A stretch of DNA of 64,000 nt, taken from contig NZ_CP133838.1 in the NCBI RefSeq assembly GCF_031432975.1, positions 4,588,001-4,652,000 of the forward strand, written 5' to 3'. Shown here one piece after another: positions 17,371 through 25,969 of the stretch. Positions within the stretch are counted from its first letter, which is position 1. Each line of letters begins with the position of its first letter. The notes below the pieces were generated by a model that worked only from the letters and a program-made list of their open reading frames with translations, was not told the origin of the DNA and made no database searches. The position numbers and the translations under genes were made by a program. This DNA comes from Buttiauxella selenatireducens. GTDB taxonomy: Bacteria; Pseudomonadota; Gammaproteobacteria; Enterobacterales; Enterobacteriaceae.

Positions 17371-18262
17371 CGCGCTCGGCCAGGCGCTTAATCAGCGCCA
17401 CGCTGTTTTGTTCCGCACACAGCATTTCACCTTCACGGAATGCCTGCCGCGTCAGGCCCGTCAATACGCTACCTGGCGGCATTTCGATTGCCAGACGCAC
17501 ATCGCGTTCATTGGCGGCAATCATCGCATCACGCCAGCGAACCGTACGCGACATATTCAGCGCCAAATCTTCGGCAATGTGCTCCGGCTGCCAGGCCACG
17601 CGCGCGGTGCTGCCGCTAAGATACGTGCAGTTCGGGCGCGTTAGCGTGACTTCGCTAAATGCCTGTTGCAGTTTTAAAGCCGGTTCGCGCAGTAACTCGC
17701 AGTGCGACGGCACGCTGACCGCCAGCTGTTTTACCTTTTGCGCTCCAGTTGCCAACGCCTGTTGCGCGACGTTCGCCATCTCATCATCGCGCCCGGCGAT
17801 CACGATTTGCTGCTCGGCGTTGATATTGGCGATGTACGTTCCGCTGCCTTTCACCAGCGCTTCCACCTGACTTAACTGCAAGCCGGTAATCGCTGTTAAA
17901 CCATAACCTTGCGGGTAAGCCTGTTCCATTAAATCGCCACGCAGTGCAACTAAGCGCAGCGCGTCTTCAAAGCTTAAAGCCCCCGCGACAACCGCTGCGG
18001 GAAATGCGCCGATGGACAAACCGCACACCATATCCGGCACAACATCATGACGCTCAAGTTCAATTGCTGCAGCAACGCCCGCAATCAACAAACAAAGCTG
18101 AACCGCGCGGGTGTGTTTCAGCGCGTCTGGCGTATCGAGCGAATCCGTTTCATCGCCCAAAACGGCACGAACACGTGACAAAATCGCGCCATTCTGCGGT
18201 AACTGTTGCAACATGCCAGCACGTTGGGTTCCCTGCCCAGGGAAAGTGAACAGAATTTTCAT
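17354..18262 (-). CDS. mdcH: Malonate decarboxylase subunit epsilon (malonyl transferase)
   Basis: A 302-residue malonyl-CoA:ACP transacylase-like protein. FPGQGTQ at the N-terminus and the nucleophile motif GLSIGAF (Ser near residue 93) are clear, as is the downstream His in VPSHCE. It transfers malonyl from CoA to the decarboxylase acyl carrier protein to start the catalytic cycle. It is the last gene of the mdc operon, two bases after mdcG. Its 3' end overlaps that of mdcR on the other strand. Confidence 0.92.
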   Translation of the reverse strand: MKILFTFPGQGTQRAGMLQQLPQNGAILSRVRAVLGDETDSLDTPDALKHTRAVQLCLLIAGVAAAIELERHDVVPDMVCGLSIGAFPAAVVAGALSFEDALRLVALRGDLMEQAYPQGYGLTAITGLQLSQVEALVKGSGTYIANINAEQQIVIAGRDDEMANVAQQALATGAQKVKQLAVSVPSHCELLREPALKLQQAFSEVTLTRPNCTYLSGSTARVAWQPEHIAEDLALNMSRTVRWRDAMIAANERDVRLAIEMPPGSVLTGLTRQAFREGEMLCAEQNSVALIKRLAERVKAAR

Positions 18263-18264
18263 GT

Positions 18265-18879
18265 TTAGCCCTTAAACGCCCATGGATCAGTGACAAGTTG
18301 TGGCCCGCTGTTGGTTTTCAGCAAAACACGCCCATCACGCAGCCATTCATTGAGCGCAAAAGCGCCGTGCGGCGTTTCGATTTGCGTATCAGCGCGACAT
18401 AACAACTGCCCGGCGACCTGCTGCCATTCCCGCAATGCCTCGCGTTCAACGCGCTCCGGGCTTCGAATAATCAGGTCGAGATCGCTATCAGCATGCAGCA
18501 CCGGAACTTCGGTCGCCAGCGCGTAACCCACGCTGCCCGTAATGCCCCAAATCCAGGGCCACTCACGCAGTGCGAGCTGAATTGCGCCCTGAACCGGTGG
18601 CATAGAAACAAACGGAGAGTTGATTAACAGATCGCGGGAAGCCAAAGATTCAGGGGAAATTACGCGTTTGATTTTCGCGGCTTTCACCCATCCTGCCGCC
18701 CGCTGGTCACGGCGCATTCCACGAACACCCACTGGAATGCGCCCTTCATGGTTGACATCACGTCGCACCACTACCGGTAGCACGAGCCGCCACTGGCTTG
18801 CCACCCACTCTTCACTCACACCTTCAAGTGCTGCGCTTTCGGTTAGCCAGAGTAAGTCGTGTGGGTGCGGTGCGTTCAT
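18265..18879 (-). CDS. mdcG: Phosphoribosyl-dephospho-CoA transferase MdcG
   Basis: A 204-residue nucleotidyltransferase that attaches the 2'-(5''-triphosphoribosyl)-3'-dephospho-CoA prosthetic group to the MdcC carrier protein. The nucleotidyltransferase motif appears as VLHADSDLDLIIRSPE (about 125-140), where the Asp pair binds metal. Length and ends (start MNAPHPHDLLWL, end TDPWAFKG) agree with Klebsiella MdcG. It lies three bases after mdcF and two before mdcH. Confidence 0.92.
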   Translation of the reverse strand: MNAPHPHDLLWLTESAALEGVSEEWVASQWRLVLPVVVRRDVNHEGRIPVGVRGMRRDQRAAGWVKAAKIKRVISPESLASRDLLINSPFVSMPPVQGAIQLALREWPWIWGITGSVGYALATEVPVLHADSDLDLIIRSPERVEREALREWQQVAGQLLCRADTQIETPHGAFALNEWLRDGRVLLKTNSGPQLVTDPWAFKG

Positions 18880-18882
18880 GAT

Positions 18883-19842
18883 TTACATTCCTGAAGTCAA
18901 AGAGATAAACAGCGGTAACGACAGGATAGAGAGCACAGAGCTCAACAGCAAGACGGCTTCTGCATCCGGTGATTGCACGCCGAAACGGTTGCCGAATACT
19001 ACACCGAAGAAACCAGCAGACAGCGCGATCATCAGAATCGCGGTGATCGCAATCGGACCACTCAGACCCAGCGCCAGCACGATGCCCCAGGCAATGAACG
19101 GCTGAATCAGCAGTTTGGTAACGGTTGCCACGCACACCACAGTGTTAATTTTCAGCTTACGGGCAGAAAGGATAACACCGGTCAGGAACAGCGCGGCTGC
19201 GGTGGCAGACAAGCCCAACGGCTTGATAGACGACAGCAGCAAGTCAGGCATTTTGATGCCAATAGCCGACAGCACCACACCCAGCAGCGGACCCCAGACG
19301 ATAGGTTTTTTCAGCGAACGCCACATCAGAACCGGCAGAATCGCAAGCGTAGAGCCTGCCACTTCGCCAGCCGCACGGGCTTTTTCACGTTCCAGAATCA
19401 TCAGACAGAACGGAGTCATCAGTACGGAACCGCAAGCGATAGATACCGCAACAGACAATGACGTGGCTGGGCCTTCACCCAATACGCTTCCCAGAATAGG
19501 CAAACCAAGAGCCGCATAGTTTGGCAGCGCTACGGTCAACGTCAGTACCGCCGCATCCTGCGGAGATTTTTTGAAGACTTTAGTCGCCATAAAGTAGATA
19601 GCGGCGTAGGTGATCCACATCGCCAGAACCAGCACCACACTCATTGGCGACTGTTTGACGATACCGGCCCACGGAGTCTGAACCGTCGCGCTAAACAACG
19701 CGGCAGGAAGTGCAAAATCCATTACAAAGATATTGAGCAGGGAAACATTTTTGTTATCGACCATCTTTGCTTTGCCGGCGAAAAAGCCGAGCAGCATGAT
19801 GACAAAAATGGGCGCAAGAGCATGAACAATCACGTAAGTCAT
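18883..19842 (-). CDS. mdcF: Malonate transporter MdcF (auxin efflux carrier family)
   Basis: A 319-residue inner-membrane protein of the AEC family with about ten hydrophobic segments in two five-helix halves. MdcF is the malonate carrier within the Klebsiella mdc operon. It lies between mdcE and mdcG, as there. This strain therefore has two candidate malonate uptake systems, MdcF and the TRAP transporter next to mdcR. A 133-bp gap with a GGGCAC/GTGCCC hairpin separates it from mdcE, unlike the overlapping spacing in the rest of the operon. Confidence 0.9.
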   Translation of the reverse strand: MTYVIVHALAPIFVIMLLGFFAGKAKMVDNKNVSLLNIFVMDFALPAALFSATVQTPWAGIVKQSPMSVVLVLAMWITYAAIYFMATKVFKKSPQDAAVLTLTVALPNYAALGLPILGSVLGEGPATSLSVAVSIACGSVLMTPFCLMILEREKARAAGEVAGSTLAILPVLMWRSLKKPIVWGPLLGVVLSAIGIKMPDLLLSSIKPLGLSATAAALFLTGVILSARKLKINTVVCVATVTKLLIQPFIAWGIVLALGLSGPIAITAILMIALSAGFFGVVFGNRFGVQSPDAEAVLLLSSVLSILSLPLFISLTSGM

Positions 19843-19917
19843 AACTTCACCTGTAGTTAAAAAAAGAAATCTGGCACGAGCGCGATAGTTTTTATTTTCA
19901 GACGGCTATTTTTTATT

Positions 19918-19936
19918 GGGCACAACGATCGTGCCC
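19918..19936. repeat. Small hairpin in the mdcE-mdcF gap
   Basis: GGGCAC and GTGCCC (6 bp) flank a 7-base loop. It lies in the only wide gap of the mdc operon. No U-run follows on the minus strand, so full termination is unlikely; it may protect the upstream mRNA. Confidence 0.4.
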
Positions 19937-19975
19937 ATCGGGTCGCCTGGCAGGTCTGTCTTTTTAAAACGATGT

Positions 19976-20776
19976 TTACCAGATTGCCCGCATACGCTCG
20001 CGAACCAGAGCCGAGCTGCGGCGGTTTTCCGCATTCAACCGGCTTTTCAGAGTGTTATCGGTACGAGCCTCACGTACTGCGGTGATCAGCGCGGCATTCA
20101 CTTTTTCCATGTCTTCGCATTGCGGCGCTTGCGGGTTCGCAATATCGAGCAGTGCGGATAACAGGCCCAGAGTTTCGTAGTTGCTGATGTCGTAAGCCAT
20201 CGGTGGGATGGTCGCGGCCAGTTTTTCCAGCGCTTCGACAGTACGCAGCGTGATACGCGCTGCAGACTCTTTGCCCATCGCGTGGATCATCACGCCAGAA
20301 TCGTTGAACGCGATCAAGCGGTTAGCCTGGTAGCCATGCGCCAGGAAGGCTCCGGACATCGCTTTGCCGACAATCAGGCCGATAACCGGATGGCCAGCCA
20401 GACGCGCATTGGCGTAAGCCGCTGCCGCACCGGCCAATGCCTGGTGGATACCAAACGCTTCTTCACGACGGCCATAAGCCTGGCTCGGTACATCGATCAC
20501 CGCCACAATGGCGCGTTTTTCTGTCTTTTCAGCATCTTCGGCGATGGTTTCGCTAACCACTTTCGCCAGTGTCCAGCCTTCAAGCAGGCCAACTTCCCCA
20601 CCCGCTGCGCGTGGATAATGGTTGTTTTCATCCGGCACAACCGCGATAAAGCGTGCGGCTTTGCCGTCAACTTCACCATCGGCAACCTGTACGGAGGCAC
20701 ACAATCCGGCCATGCGCGGGGCGCTGGCTGTCAGTTTGTCCAACCAAATGGCGGCGCGATTCAGTTTCTGGCTCAT
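19976..20776 (-). CDS. mdcE: Malonate decarboxylase subunit gamma
   Basis: A 266-residue carboxyltransferase-type subunit (crotonase-like fold) that, with MdcD, decarboxylates malonyl-S-ACP to acetyl-S-ACP in the biotin-independent enzyme. Conserved stretches such as GLIVGKAMSGAFLAHGYQANRL and MIHAMGKESAARIT agree with MdcE. Its ATG overlaps the mdcD stop (ATGA), so translation is coupled. It ends before the hairpin-bearing gap that precedes mdcF. Confidence 0.92.
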   Translation of the reverse strand: MSQKLNRAAIWLDKLTASAPRMAGLCASVQVADGEVDGKAARFIAVVPDENNHYPRAAGGEVGLLEGWTLAKVVSETIAEDAEKTEKRAIVAVIDVPSQAYGRREEAFGIHQALAGAAAAYANARLAGHPVIGLIVGKAMSGAFLAHGYQANRLIAFNDSGVMIHAMGKESAARITLRTVEALEKLAATIPPMAYDISNYETLGLLSALLDIANPQAPQCEDMEKVNAALITAVREARTDNTLKSRLNAENRRSSALVRERMRAIW

Positions 20777-21606
20777 GCGCGTTTCTCCCCAAAAAGCTGT
20801 TTAATCTGTTCGGCATCGGCTTGTTTGCGTGTGTCGAAATTGTTCAGGCGTTCCAGAAACTCTGCGTAGTTATCAGTACGATGTTGAGCAGGAACCCCTT
20901 TGGCGAGTGCGTCGTTAACCGCTTGTTTGATCGCGTTAACACCATCACCCACCAGCGCTTCAACAAAACCGCTTTGGTAGCGAACTTCGCCACCGGTCAT
21001 GCTCCAGATAAACGGACGGTTACGGGAGTCGTATTCATCAATCCCCGCTTCCTGTTCGATAACCTGCGGACCGTTCAGACCCAGGCGGGCTTCACGCGTC
21101 ACAATCAGGTAGCTGCAAAGTGCCGCCGCGATGGACATCCCGCCGAAGCAACCCACGGTTCCCGCCACCACACCGATAACCGGCGTGTAACGGCGAAGAT
21201 CAACAATAGCTGCGTGAATATCGGCAATTGCCGCGAGGCCAAGGTTCGCTTCCTGCAAACGCACACCGCCGGTTTCGAGGCACAAAACGGCCTGGGTCGG
21301 AATGCCGTTGCGGTTGTCTTCTGCTGCCAGTTCAAGGGCCGCGGCCATTTTCGCGCCGGAAACTTCGCCCATGCTGCCGCCCTGGAAAGCGCCTTCGATG
21401 GCAATCACGACCGCCGGGCCGCCGTTAATGGTGCCTTTGGCAACCACCATGCCGTCGTCAGATTGCACCACGATGCCCTGGGCTTCTAGCCACGGTGAAA
21501 CAATGCCTTCGAACGGGTCGAGCAGCTCGCGGAAGCTGCCGTCATCCAGCAACAGGCGCGCACGTTCACGCGCTTTGAGTTCGATAAAGCTGCTGTCGTT
21601 ACGCAT
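20773..21606 (-). CDS. mdcD: Malonate decarboxylase subunit beta
   Basis: A 277-residue carboxyltransferase-type subunit, partner of MdcE. The start MRNDSSFIELKARERA matches the family; a 20-residue longer frame would run far into mdcC. It overlaps mdcC by eight bases and mdcE by four. Glycine-rich oxyanion-hole segments (VVGTVGCFGGMSIAAALC) are visible near residue 165. It catalyses release of CO2 from malonyl bound to the carrier protein. Confidence 0.92.
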   Translation of the reverse strand: MRNDSSFIELKARERARLLLDDGSFRELLDPFEGIVSPWLEAQGIVVQSDDGMVVAKGTINGGPAVVIAIEGAFQGGSMGEVSGAKMAAALELAAEDNRNGIPTQAVLCLETGGVRLQEANLGLAAIADIHAAIVDLRRYTPVIGVVAGTVGCFGGMSIAAALCSYLIVTREARLGLNGPQVIEQEAGIDEYDSRNRPFIWSMTGGEVRYQSGFVEALVGDGVNAIKQAVNDALAKGVPAQHRTDNYAEFLERLNNFDTRKQADAEQIKQLFGEKRA

Positions 21607-21898
21607 GGGCAACCTCTTCAAAAACTTGTTCGATACGAATACGGGCCACACCTGGCGTCGCGCCAAAATCGTGGATCTGCATCTGCCCGGCAGGAAGGCT
21701 GGCTAACGCGCCGATGCGCTCAAACAGGGACTGCCAGCGTTGTTCGCTGTTATCTACGGACGTCGTGATGTTGATAGTCAGGGTTTCACCCTGAGTCGCC
21801 GTAAACAGAACTTCCATATCACCGGAGCCAACTACACCCGCCAGCGCTTTGCCGCTAACGGTGCGAGTTGCCGGAAATGACAACGTAATGTGTTCCAT
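21599..21898 (-). CDS. mdcC: Malonate decarboxylase acyl carrier protein (delta)
   Basis: A 99-residue acyl carrier protein. Ser25 in VVGSGDMEVL is the known attachment site of the phosphoribosyl-dephospho-CoA arm in this family. It carries malonyl and acetyl between subunits. SD AGAGGG precedes the ATG. It lies between mdcB and mdcD, which make and use its prosthetic group and thioester. Confidence 0.92.
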   Translation of the reverse strand: MEHITLSFPATRTVSGKALAGVVGSGDMEVLFTATQGETLTINITTSVDNSEQRWQSLFERIGALASLPAGQMQIHDFGATPGVARIRIEQVFEEVAHA

Positions 21899-21907
21899 AA
21901 CACCCTC

Positions 21908-22777
21908 TTAAATAAGTGTGTGAAGCGGGGTTGTATCAATCGCGATGCTGTCCATCAGCAGCGTGGCTGCCAGCAAATCGGCGGCTCCGCCCGGTGAGGC
22001 GTTAAGTGCCAGCATTTGCTTATCAAGCCAGGCTAATGCCGCTCGCCCTTCGACGGTTGCCGTGCCGCCTGCCACCAGCACGCTACGCGCACCGTTTTGC
22101 ATCACTTCCAGGCCTTCAAGTCCAGCGCGTGAAAGCACGCAGGTGTCGCTAAGCGAGGTCATGATGGCCATCAGCGCATCCAACCGAGCCTGCTGCTCGG
22201 TTGCACCAGACTGACGGCTACGACGCAGTTGCGGCAACGCAAGATTCATGATGTGCGGAAAGCCAAGCTGCGCCTCTTCGCGAGCGCCGTGGACGCGATA
22301 ACGCCGTGTGGCGAGCAACCCCTTGCTGAAAACTTTTGGTGCTGAGCTGTCCGGCAGGCTGGCAAGTTTTGCGGCAGTTGCTGCAATGTCTGAACTACTG
22401 CCTTCTAAGCCGTGCATCGCGGCGGCACTCACCAGTAATCCGAGCGCCCAGATAGCACCCCGGTGAGTGTTTACTCCGCCTGTAGCCACCATCATCTGCA
22501 CTTCGCCTTCGCGGCCTAAACGGCCAACCAGTTGACGCAGTGCGATATCAGCCGGACGCTGCCAGCTTTGTAACGCAAGAGCATGAAACGTCGGGGAAAG
22601 GCTGTGCGCTGAGCGCTCCATCAGGTCCAGGGTCAGATCGTGATGAGCCCCGTTTCCCCGGCTGTCCACCAGACCGGGTTTCGGACTCAGGCGTACTTCT
22701 TCGATCAAGCTTTGGGTGGCAACCCGAGCAAGCCAAAGCGCCCCGCCCTCAACACCCATCTGTGGCTGTAGTTTCAT
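21908..22777 (-). CDS. mdcB: Triphosphoribosyl-dephospho-CoA synthase MdcB
   Basis: A 289-residue enzyme of the CitG/MdcB family that joins dephospho-CoA and ATP to form the prosthetic-group precursor later placed on MdcC by MdcG. Family motifs include LSPKPGLVDSRGNGAHHDL near residue 33 and SLSDTCVLSRAGLEGL near residue 205. The ATG shares one base with the mdcA stop. Length agrees with the family. Confidence 0.92.
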   Translation of the reverse strand: MKLQPQMGVEGGALWLARVATQSLIEEVRLSPKPGLVDSRGNGAHHDLTLDLMERSAHSLSPTFHALALQSWQRPADIALRQLVGRLGREGEVQMMVATGGVNTHRGAIWALGLLVSAAAMHGLEGSSSDIAATAAKLASLPDSSAPKVFSKGLLATRRYRVHGAREEAQLGFPHIMNLALPQLRRSRQSGATEQQARLDALMAIMTSLSDTCVLSRAGLEGLEVMQNGARSVLVAGGTATVEGRAALAWLDKQMLALNASPGGAADLLAATLLMDSIAIDTTPLHTLI

Positions 22778-24432
22778 TACCAGCTCCGGAATTTCGCAGG
22801 TGGGTTATAAAGACCGCCAGACCATTCCACTAAATCCGCTACGCTGCTGGCTGCCAGCAGTGAACGGGTGGCGTCGGTGCGGCGAATGCCCATGTCTTCC
22901 GGGAAGACCACTTTTCCGCTTTGGCGAAGTGCGGCAACGCGTTTCGCATCAACGCCCAGACCGATATCGGTGATCCCCGCAACAGAAGCCACCATCGCAC
23001 GGCGTTCTTCAAGGCTTTCAGCGCGATACAAATACGCGATGCCTTCTTCGGTCAGTACGTGGGTCACGTCGTCGCCGTAAATCATCACCGGAGCCAGTGG
23101 CATTGCGGAGGCTTTCGCTACGTCAACGGCATCGAGTTTTTCAACAAACGTGGGTTTAACGCCGGCCTGGAAGGTTTCCACCATCTGCACAACCAGCTTA
23201 CGGCCACGTTGCATCAGATCGGGCTGAGCCTGCATCGCAAGCCAGGCGGCAGTAGCATGACGGCGACCGTGTGGATCGTGGCCCATATTTGGCGCACCGC
23301 CGAAACCGGACAGACGACCACGAGTGACCGTTGAGGAGTTGGCGTAACCGTCAACCTGCAAGGTGGAACCGATAAACATATCCACCGCGTACTGGCCTGC
23401 CAGCTGGCAGAACGCACGGTTCGAACGCATCGAACCATCGGCACCGGTAAAGAACACATCCGGACGAGCACGAACGTACTCTTCCATACCCAGTTCACCG
23501 CCGAAGCAGTGCACAGTTTCAACCCAGCCGCTTTCAATGGCAGGTATCAAGGTTGGGTGCGGGTTTAGCGTCCAGTGTTTACAGATTTTGCCTTTCAGTC
23601 CGAGCTGTTCGCCGTAGGTTGGCAGCAGCAGTTCGATGGCGGCGGTGTTAAAACCGATGCCGTGGTTGAGCGATTGCACCTGATGTTCCGCATAGATGCC
23701 TTTAATCGCCATCATCGCCATCAGAATGTGTTCTTGCTTAATCAAGCGCGGATCGCGGGTAAACAGCGGCTCGATAAAGAACGGTTTATCGGCAACAACC
23801 ACGTAATCAACCCACGAGCCCGGAATATCAACACGCGGCAGGTCACATTCGTCGTCTACCAGTTCGTTAACCTGGGCGATCACAATGCCGTCGTGGAAGG
23901 CAGCCGCTTCGACTAACGCTGGGGTATCTTCAGTGCTGGCACCGGTATACAGGTTGCCTTTGCGGTCGGCTTTAAAACCGGCAATTAATGCCACGTTTGG
24001 AACCAGATCCACATACAAGCGGGAATAGAGTTCGATGTAGGTATGAATTGCGCCAATCTCTAACTGACCGTCTTCAAGCAGCTGCGAGATACGCAGGCTT
24101 TGGGTGCCAGAGAAGGAGAAATCGAGCTTGCGGGCAATCCCTTTTTCAAAAATATCAAGGTGTTCGCTGCGACCGACGCTCGGCATGATCATATGCAGGT
24201 CGTGAACTTTGGATGGACTCACTTCGGCCAACATGCGGGAAAGGAAATCCGCCTGTTTTTGGTTATTGCCTTCAAGCACCACACGATCGCCGGGAGCGAT
24301 CAGTTTTTCCAGCATATCGACAAGGCCTTCGGTTGGAAGCACCTTGCCCTGCACGTTGGTGGAAGCCATACGACGCTGTTTCTCGATGCGACGTGTGTTC
24401 CAGACTCGTGCTGGCTTTTGGTAAGCCGTCAT
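22777..24432 (-). CDS. mdcA: Malonate decarboxylase subunit alpha (acetyl-S-ACP:malonate ACP transferase)
   Basis: A 551-residue CoA-transferase-like protein that exchanges acetyl for malonyl on the carrier protein, the step that lets the enzyme turn over. Sequence agrees with Klebsiella MdcA from RVVLEGNNQKQADFL near residue 55 to the C-terminal VEWSGGLYNPPAKFRSW. It is the first gene of mdcABCDE-F-GH. AGGAGG lies seven bases upstream of the ATG, an ideal ribosome binding site. The leader carries dyads that may be MdcR sites. Confidence 0.94.
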   Translation of the reverse strand: MTAYQKPARVWNTRRIEKQRRMASTNVQGKVLPTEGLVDMLEKLIAPGDRVVLEGNNQKQADFLSRMLAEVSPSKVHDLHMIMPSVGRSEHLDIFEKGIARKLDFSFSGTQSLRISQLLEDGQLEIGAIHTYIELYSRLYVDLVPNVALIAGFKADRKGNLYTGASTEDTPALVEAAAFHDGIVIAQVNELVDDECDLPRVDIPGSWVDYVVVADKPFFIEPLFTRDPRLIKQEHILMAMMAIKGIYAEHQVQSLNHGIGFNTAAIELLLPTYGEQLGLKGKICKHWTLNPHPTLIPAIESGWVETVHCFGGELGMEEYVRARPDVFFTGADGSMRSNRAFCQLAGQYAVDMFIGSTLQVDGYANSSTVTRGRLSGFGGAPNMGHDPHGRRHATAAWLAMQAQPDLMQRGRKLVVQMVETFQAGVKPTFVEKLDAVDVAKASAMPLAPVMIYGDDVTHVLTEEGIAYLYRAESLEERRAMVASVAGITDIGLGVDAKRVAALRQSGKVVFPEDMGIRRTDATRSLLAASSVADLVEWSGGLYNPPAKFRSW

Positions 24433-24496
24433 TTTAACCTCCTGATTCAGCGCATCATTCTGATTTGCTTTAGTCTGGTTAAATTGTGCGCCTGAC

Positions 24497-24535
24497 TGGT
24501 TAGACCATCAATTAAGCTCAGGGACTAATCATTAG
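24497..24535. promoter_or_regulatory. Dyads upstream of mdcA, candidate MdcR region
   Basis: TGGT-TAG-ACCA (24497-24507) and CTAATCATTAG (24525-24535) are perfect short dyads 65-103 bases before the mdcA ATG. LysR regulators bind such sites upstream of their target promoter. No footprint is implied; a shared motif with the 16180-16248 region is not obvious by eye. Confidence 0.35.
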
Positions 24536-24620
24536 CCTTAGAGTAACAATGGATATTGAGTTTTGTGACAGGGGTAGATAGCGGTAAGGAGGGTTTTGTC
24601 GCAGGGGATTTTTATTGGTA

Positions 24621-24649
24621 CCCCTCTTTCCCACAGACAGAAAGAGGGG
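24621..24649 (-). terminator. Strong hairpin downstream of the exported-protein gene
   Basis: CCCCTCTTTC and GAAAGAGGGG form a 10-bp perfect stem with a 9-base loop, 16 bases past the stop of the gene ending at 24665. It lacks a U-run, so it may be a weak terminator or mRNA 3'-end barrier. Confidence 0.45.
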
Positions 24650-24664
24650 CTGACGCAAGCGCTA

Positions 24665-25252
24665 TTACGATTTAGCGGCTGGATGCGCGGTAATTTGAAT
24701 TGAGTCGGTGTAAGTCACACGCACGCTCTGGTTAACTTTAAGATCTTTCAAGCGAGCCTGAACCTCAGGATCTTCAACCGTAATCACTTTCTCCTGCCCT
24801 TTAGGACCGACAAAAGTCACTTCGTTCTTCTTCACATCAATGTGTTTAATTTTGAGCTGAACGTTAACCTGGCGGAAAGCTTCGTGCTCTGGGCTATCTT
24901 TGATCGCTTTTTCCATGCCTTTGGTTGATGAAGCGGTCGGTGCGGCTTTATCAACATCGGTATCAAATGCAACGGCAACGGAGCGGGTCACGGTGGTATC
25001 AACAGTGTCACCCGCTTTCAAATTTGCCAGAGTACCGGCTTCTTCAGGAACATTGAGCGAAACTTTATTGCCTTGCTCACCTTCCAGCACTACAACATGG
25101 TTTTTTTGATCGACTGAAACCACTTTCGCGGAAAAGTGATCGGCCTGGAGATCACCCGCTACAGGCAGAAGTGTGGCATTTGCAGAGAAAACACTGAACG
25201 CAAGCAGCGAAACAGTTGCGGCACCTTTGGCAATGGTACGAATCGGTTTCAT
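24665..25252 (-). CDS. Exported protein of unknown function with two internal repeats
   Basis: A 195-residue protein that I do not recognise by name. A signal peptide is clear (MKPIRTIAKGAATVSLLAFS, cleavage probably after SANA). The mature part contains two similar segments of about 55 residues, one starting FSAKVVSVDQKNHVVVLEG and one starting KIKHIDVKKNEVTFVGPKG. Each has the pattern hydrophobic strand, K/N turn, strand, GKV, then LK.G/N..V.VT, which suggests two small beta-barrels of DUF5666-like type. The start is set at MKPIRTIAKG (AAGGA ten bases upstream); the longer frame runs into the ERIC. It lies downstream of cybC, from which it is separated by an ERIC. Confidence 0.8.
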   Translation of the reverse strand: MKPIRTIAKGAATVSLLAFSVFSANATLLPVAGDLQADHFSAKVVSVDQKNHVVVLEGEQGNKVSLNVPEEAGTLANLKAGDTVDTTVTRSVAVAFDTDVDKAAPTASSTKGMEKAIKDSPEHEAFRQVNVQLKIKHIDVKKNEVTFVGPKGQEKVITVEDPEVQARLKDLKVNQSVRVTYTDSIQITAHPAAKS

Positions 25253-25287
25253 AAATCGGATGTCCTTATAAAGAATAAAATAACTTA

Positions 25288-25414
25288 TATACCCTAAATA
25301 ATTCGAGTTACAGGTAGGCGGCAAACTCATAAATCCCCAGGAGCTTACTTGAGTAAGTGACTGGGGTGAGTGAGTGCAGCCAACACCCCTGCAGCTCGAA
25401 GTATGACGGGTATA
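25288..25414 (+). repeat. ERIC element
   Basis: About 127 bp, starting TATACCCTAAATAATTCGAG and ending GACGGGTATA, with core GAGTAAGTGACTGGGGTGAG. It lies between cybC and the exported-protein gene, 35 bases before that gene's start, in the same orientation as the other ERICs in the window. Confidence 0.95.
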
Positions 25415-25432
25415 GGGTTGATCAGTATTACC

Positions 25433-25819
25433 TTAGCGGTACTTCTTATGGTAGGCATTGCGAGTGGTTTTAAAATCTTCTGCCGCCGCCTGTGCTTCTT
25501 TCACTTTACCTTCGTTGGCAAGTTTCAACGCTCCATCAATTTGTCCCACCAGCAGATCCAAACCGTGACGATAGTCTTTCAGTTTTGCGCTGTCTGGTGC
25601 TTCGTTTTCAAGCTTAGGTGGAGTGCCTTTTTGCGCATCCAGTGCGGCGGTGCGCATATTATTGAGCGAGGTTTTTAGTGTTGCCGCATTGTCGGTACTC
25701 AATACGGTTTTGTAGTTTTCCGCGATAGTGTCCATGTCGTCACCGACTTCTTTCGCCATCACTGAATGAGTCAATAACACGGACGATACAGCCAACATTG
25801 CAATCAGTTGTTTTCTCAT
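25433..25819 (-). CDS. cybC: Soluble cytochrome b562
   Basis: A 128-residue periplasmic four-helix-bundle haem protein. The signal peptide ends at about residue 22 (VMA), giving a mature protein of about 106 residues. The haem ligands are visible: the Met in [10 protein letters not shown] near mature position 7 and the His in the C-terminal [11 protein letters not shown] near position 102. The function is electron transfer of uncertain partner. The gene lies beside pmbA as in E. coli, but is flanked on both sides by ERIC elements in direct orientation. Confidence 0.95.
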   Translation of the reverse strand: MRKQLIAMLAVSSVLLTHSVMAKEVGDDMDTIAENYKTVLSTDNAATLKTSLNNMRTAALDAQKGTPPKLENEAPDSAKLKDYRHGLDLLVGQIDGALKLANEGKVKEAQAAAEDFKTTRNAYHKKYR

Positions 25820-25841
25820 TACTTCACCTTTTTAAAAGTTA

Positions 25842-25968
25842 TATAAACCCAAAATAATTCGAGTTGCAGGCAGGCGGCAATCGAACGAACCCCCAGGAAC
25901 TTACATCAGCAAGTGACTGGGGTGAGTGAGAGCAGCCAACGCATCTGCAGCTTGAAGTATGGAGGGTT
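25842..25968 (+). repeat. ERIC element abutting the pmbA stop
   Basis: About 127 bp from TATAAACCCAAAATAATTCG to TATGGAGGGTTTT, with core CAAGTGACTGGGGTGAGTG. The right end directly abuts the pmbA stop codon (25970-25972). It lies between pmbA and cybC. Confidence 0.93.
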
Positions 25969-25969
25969 T

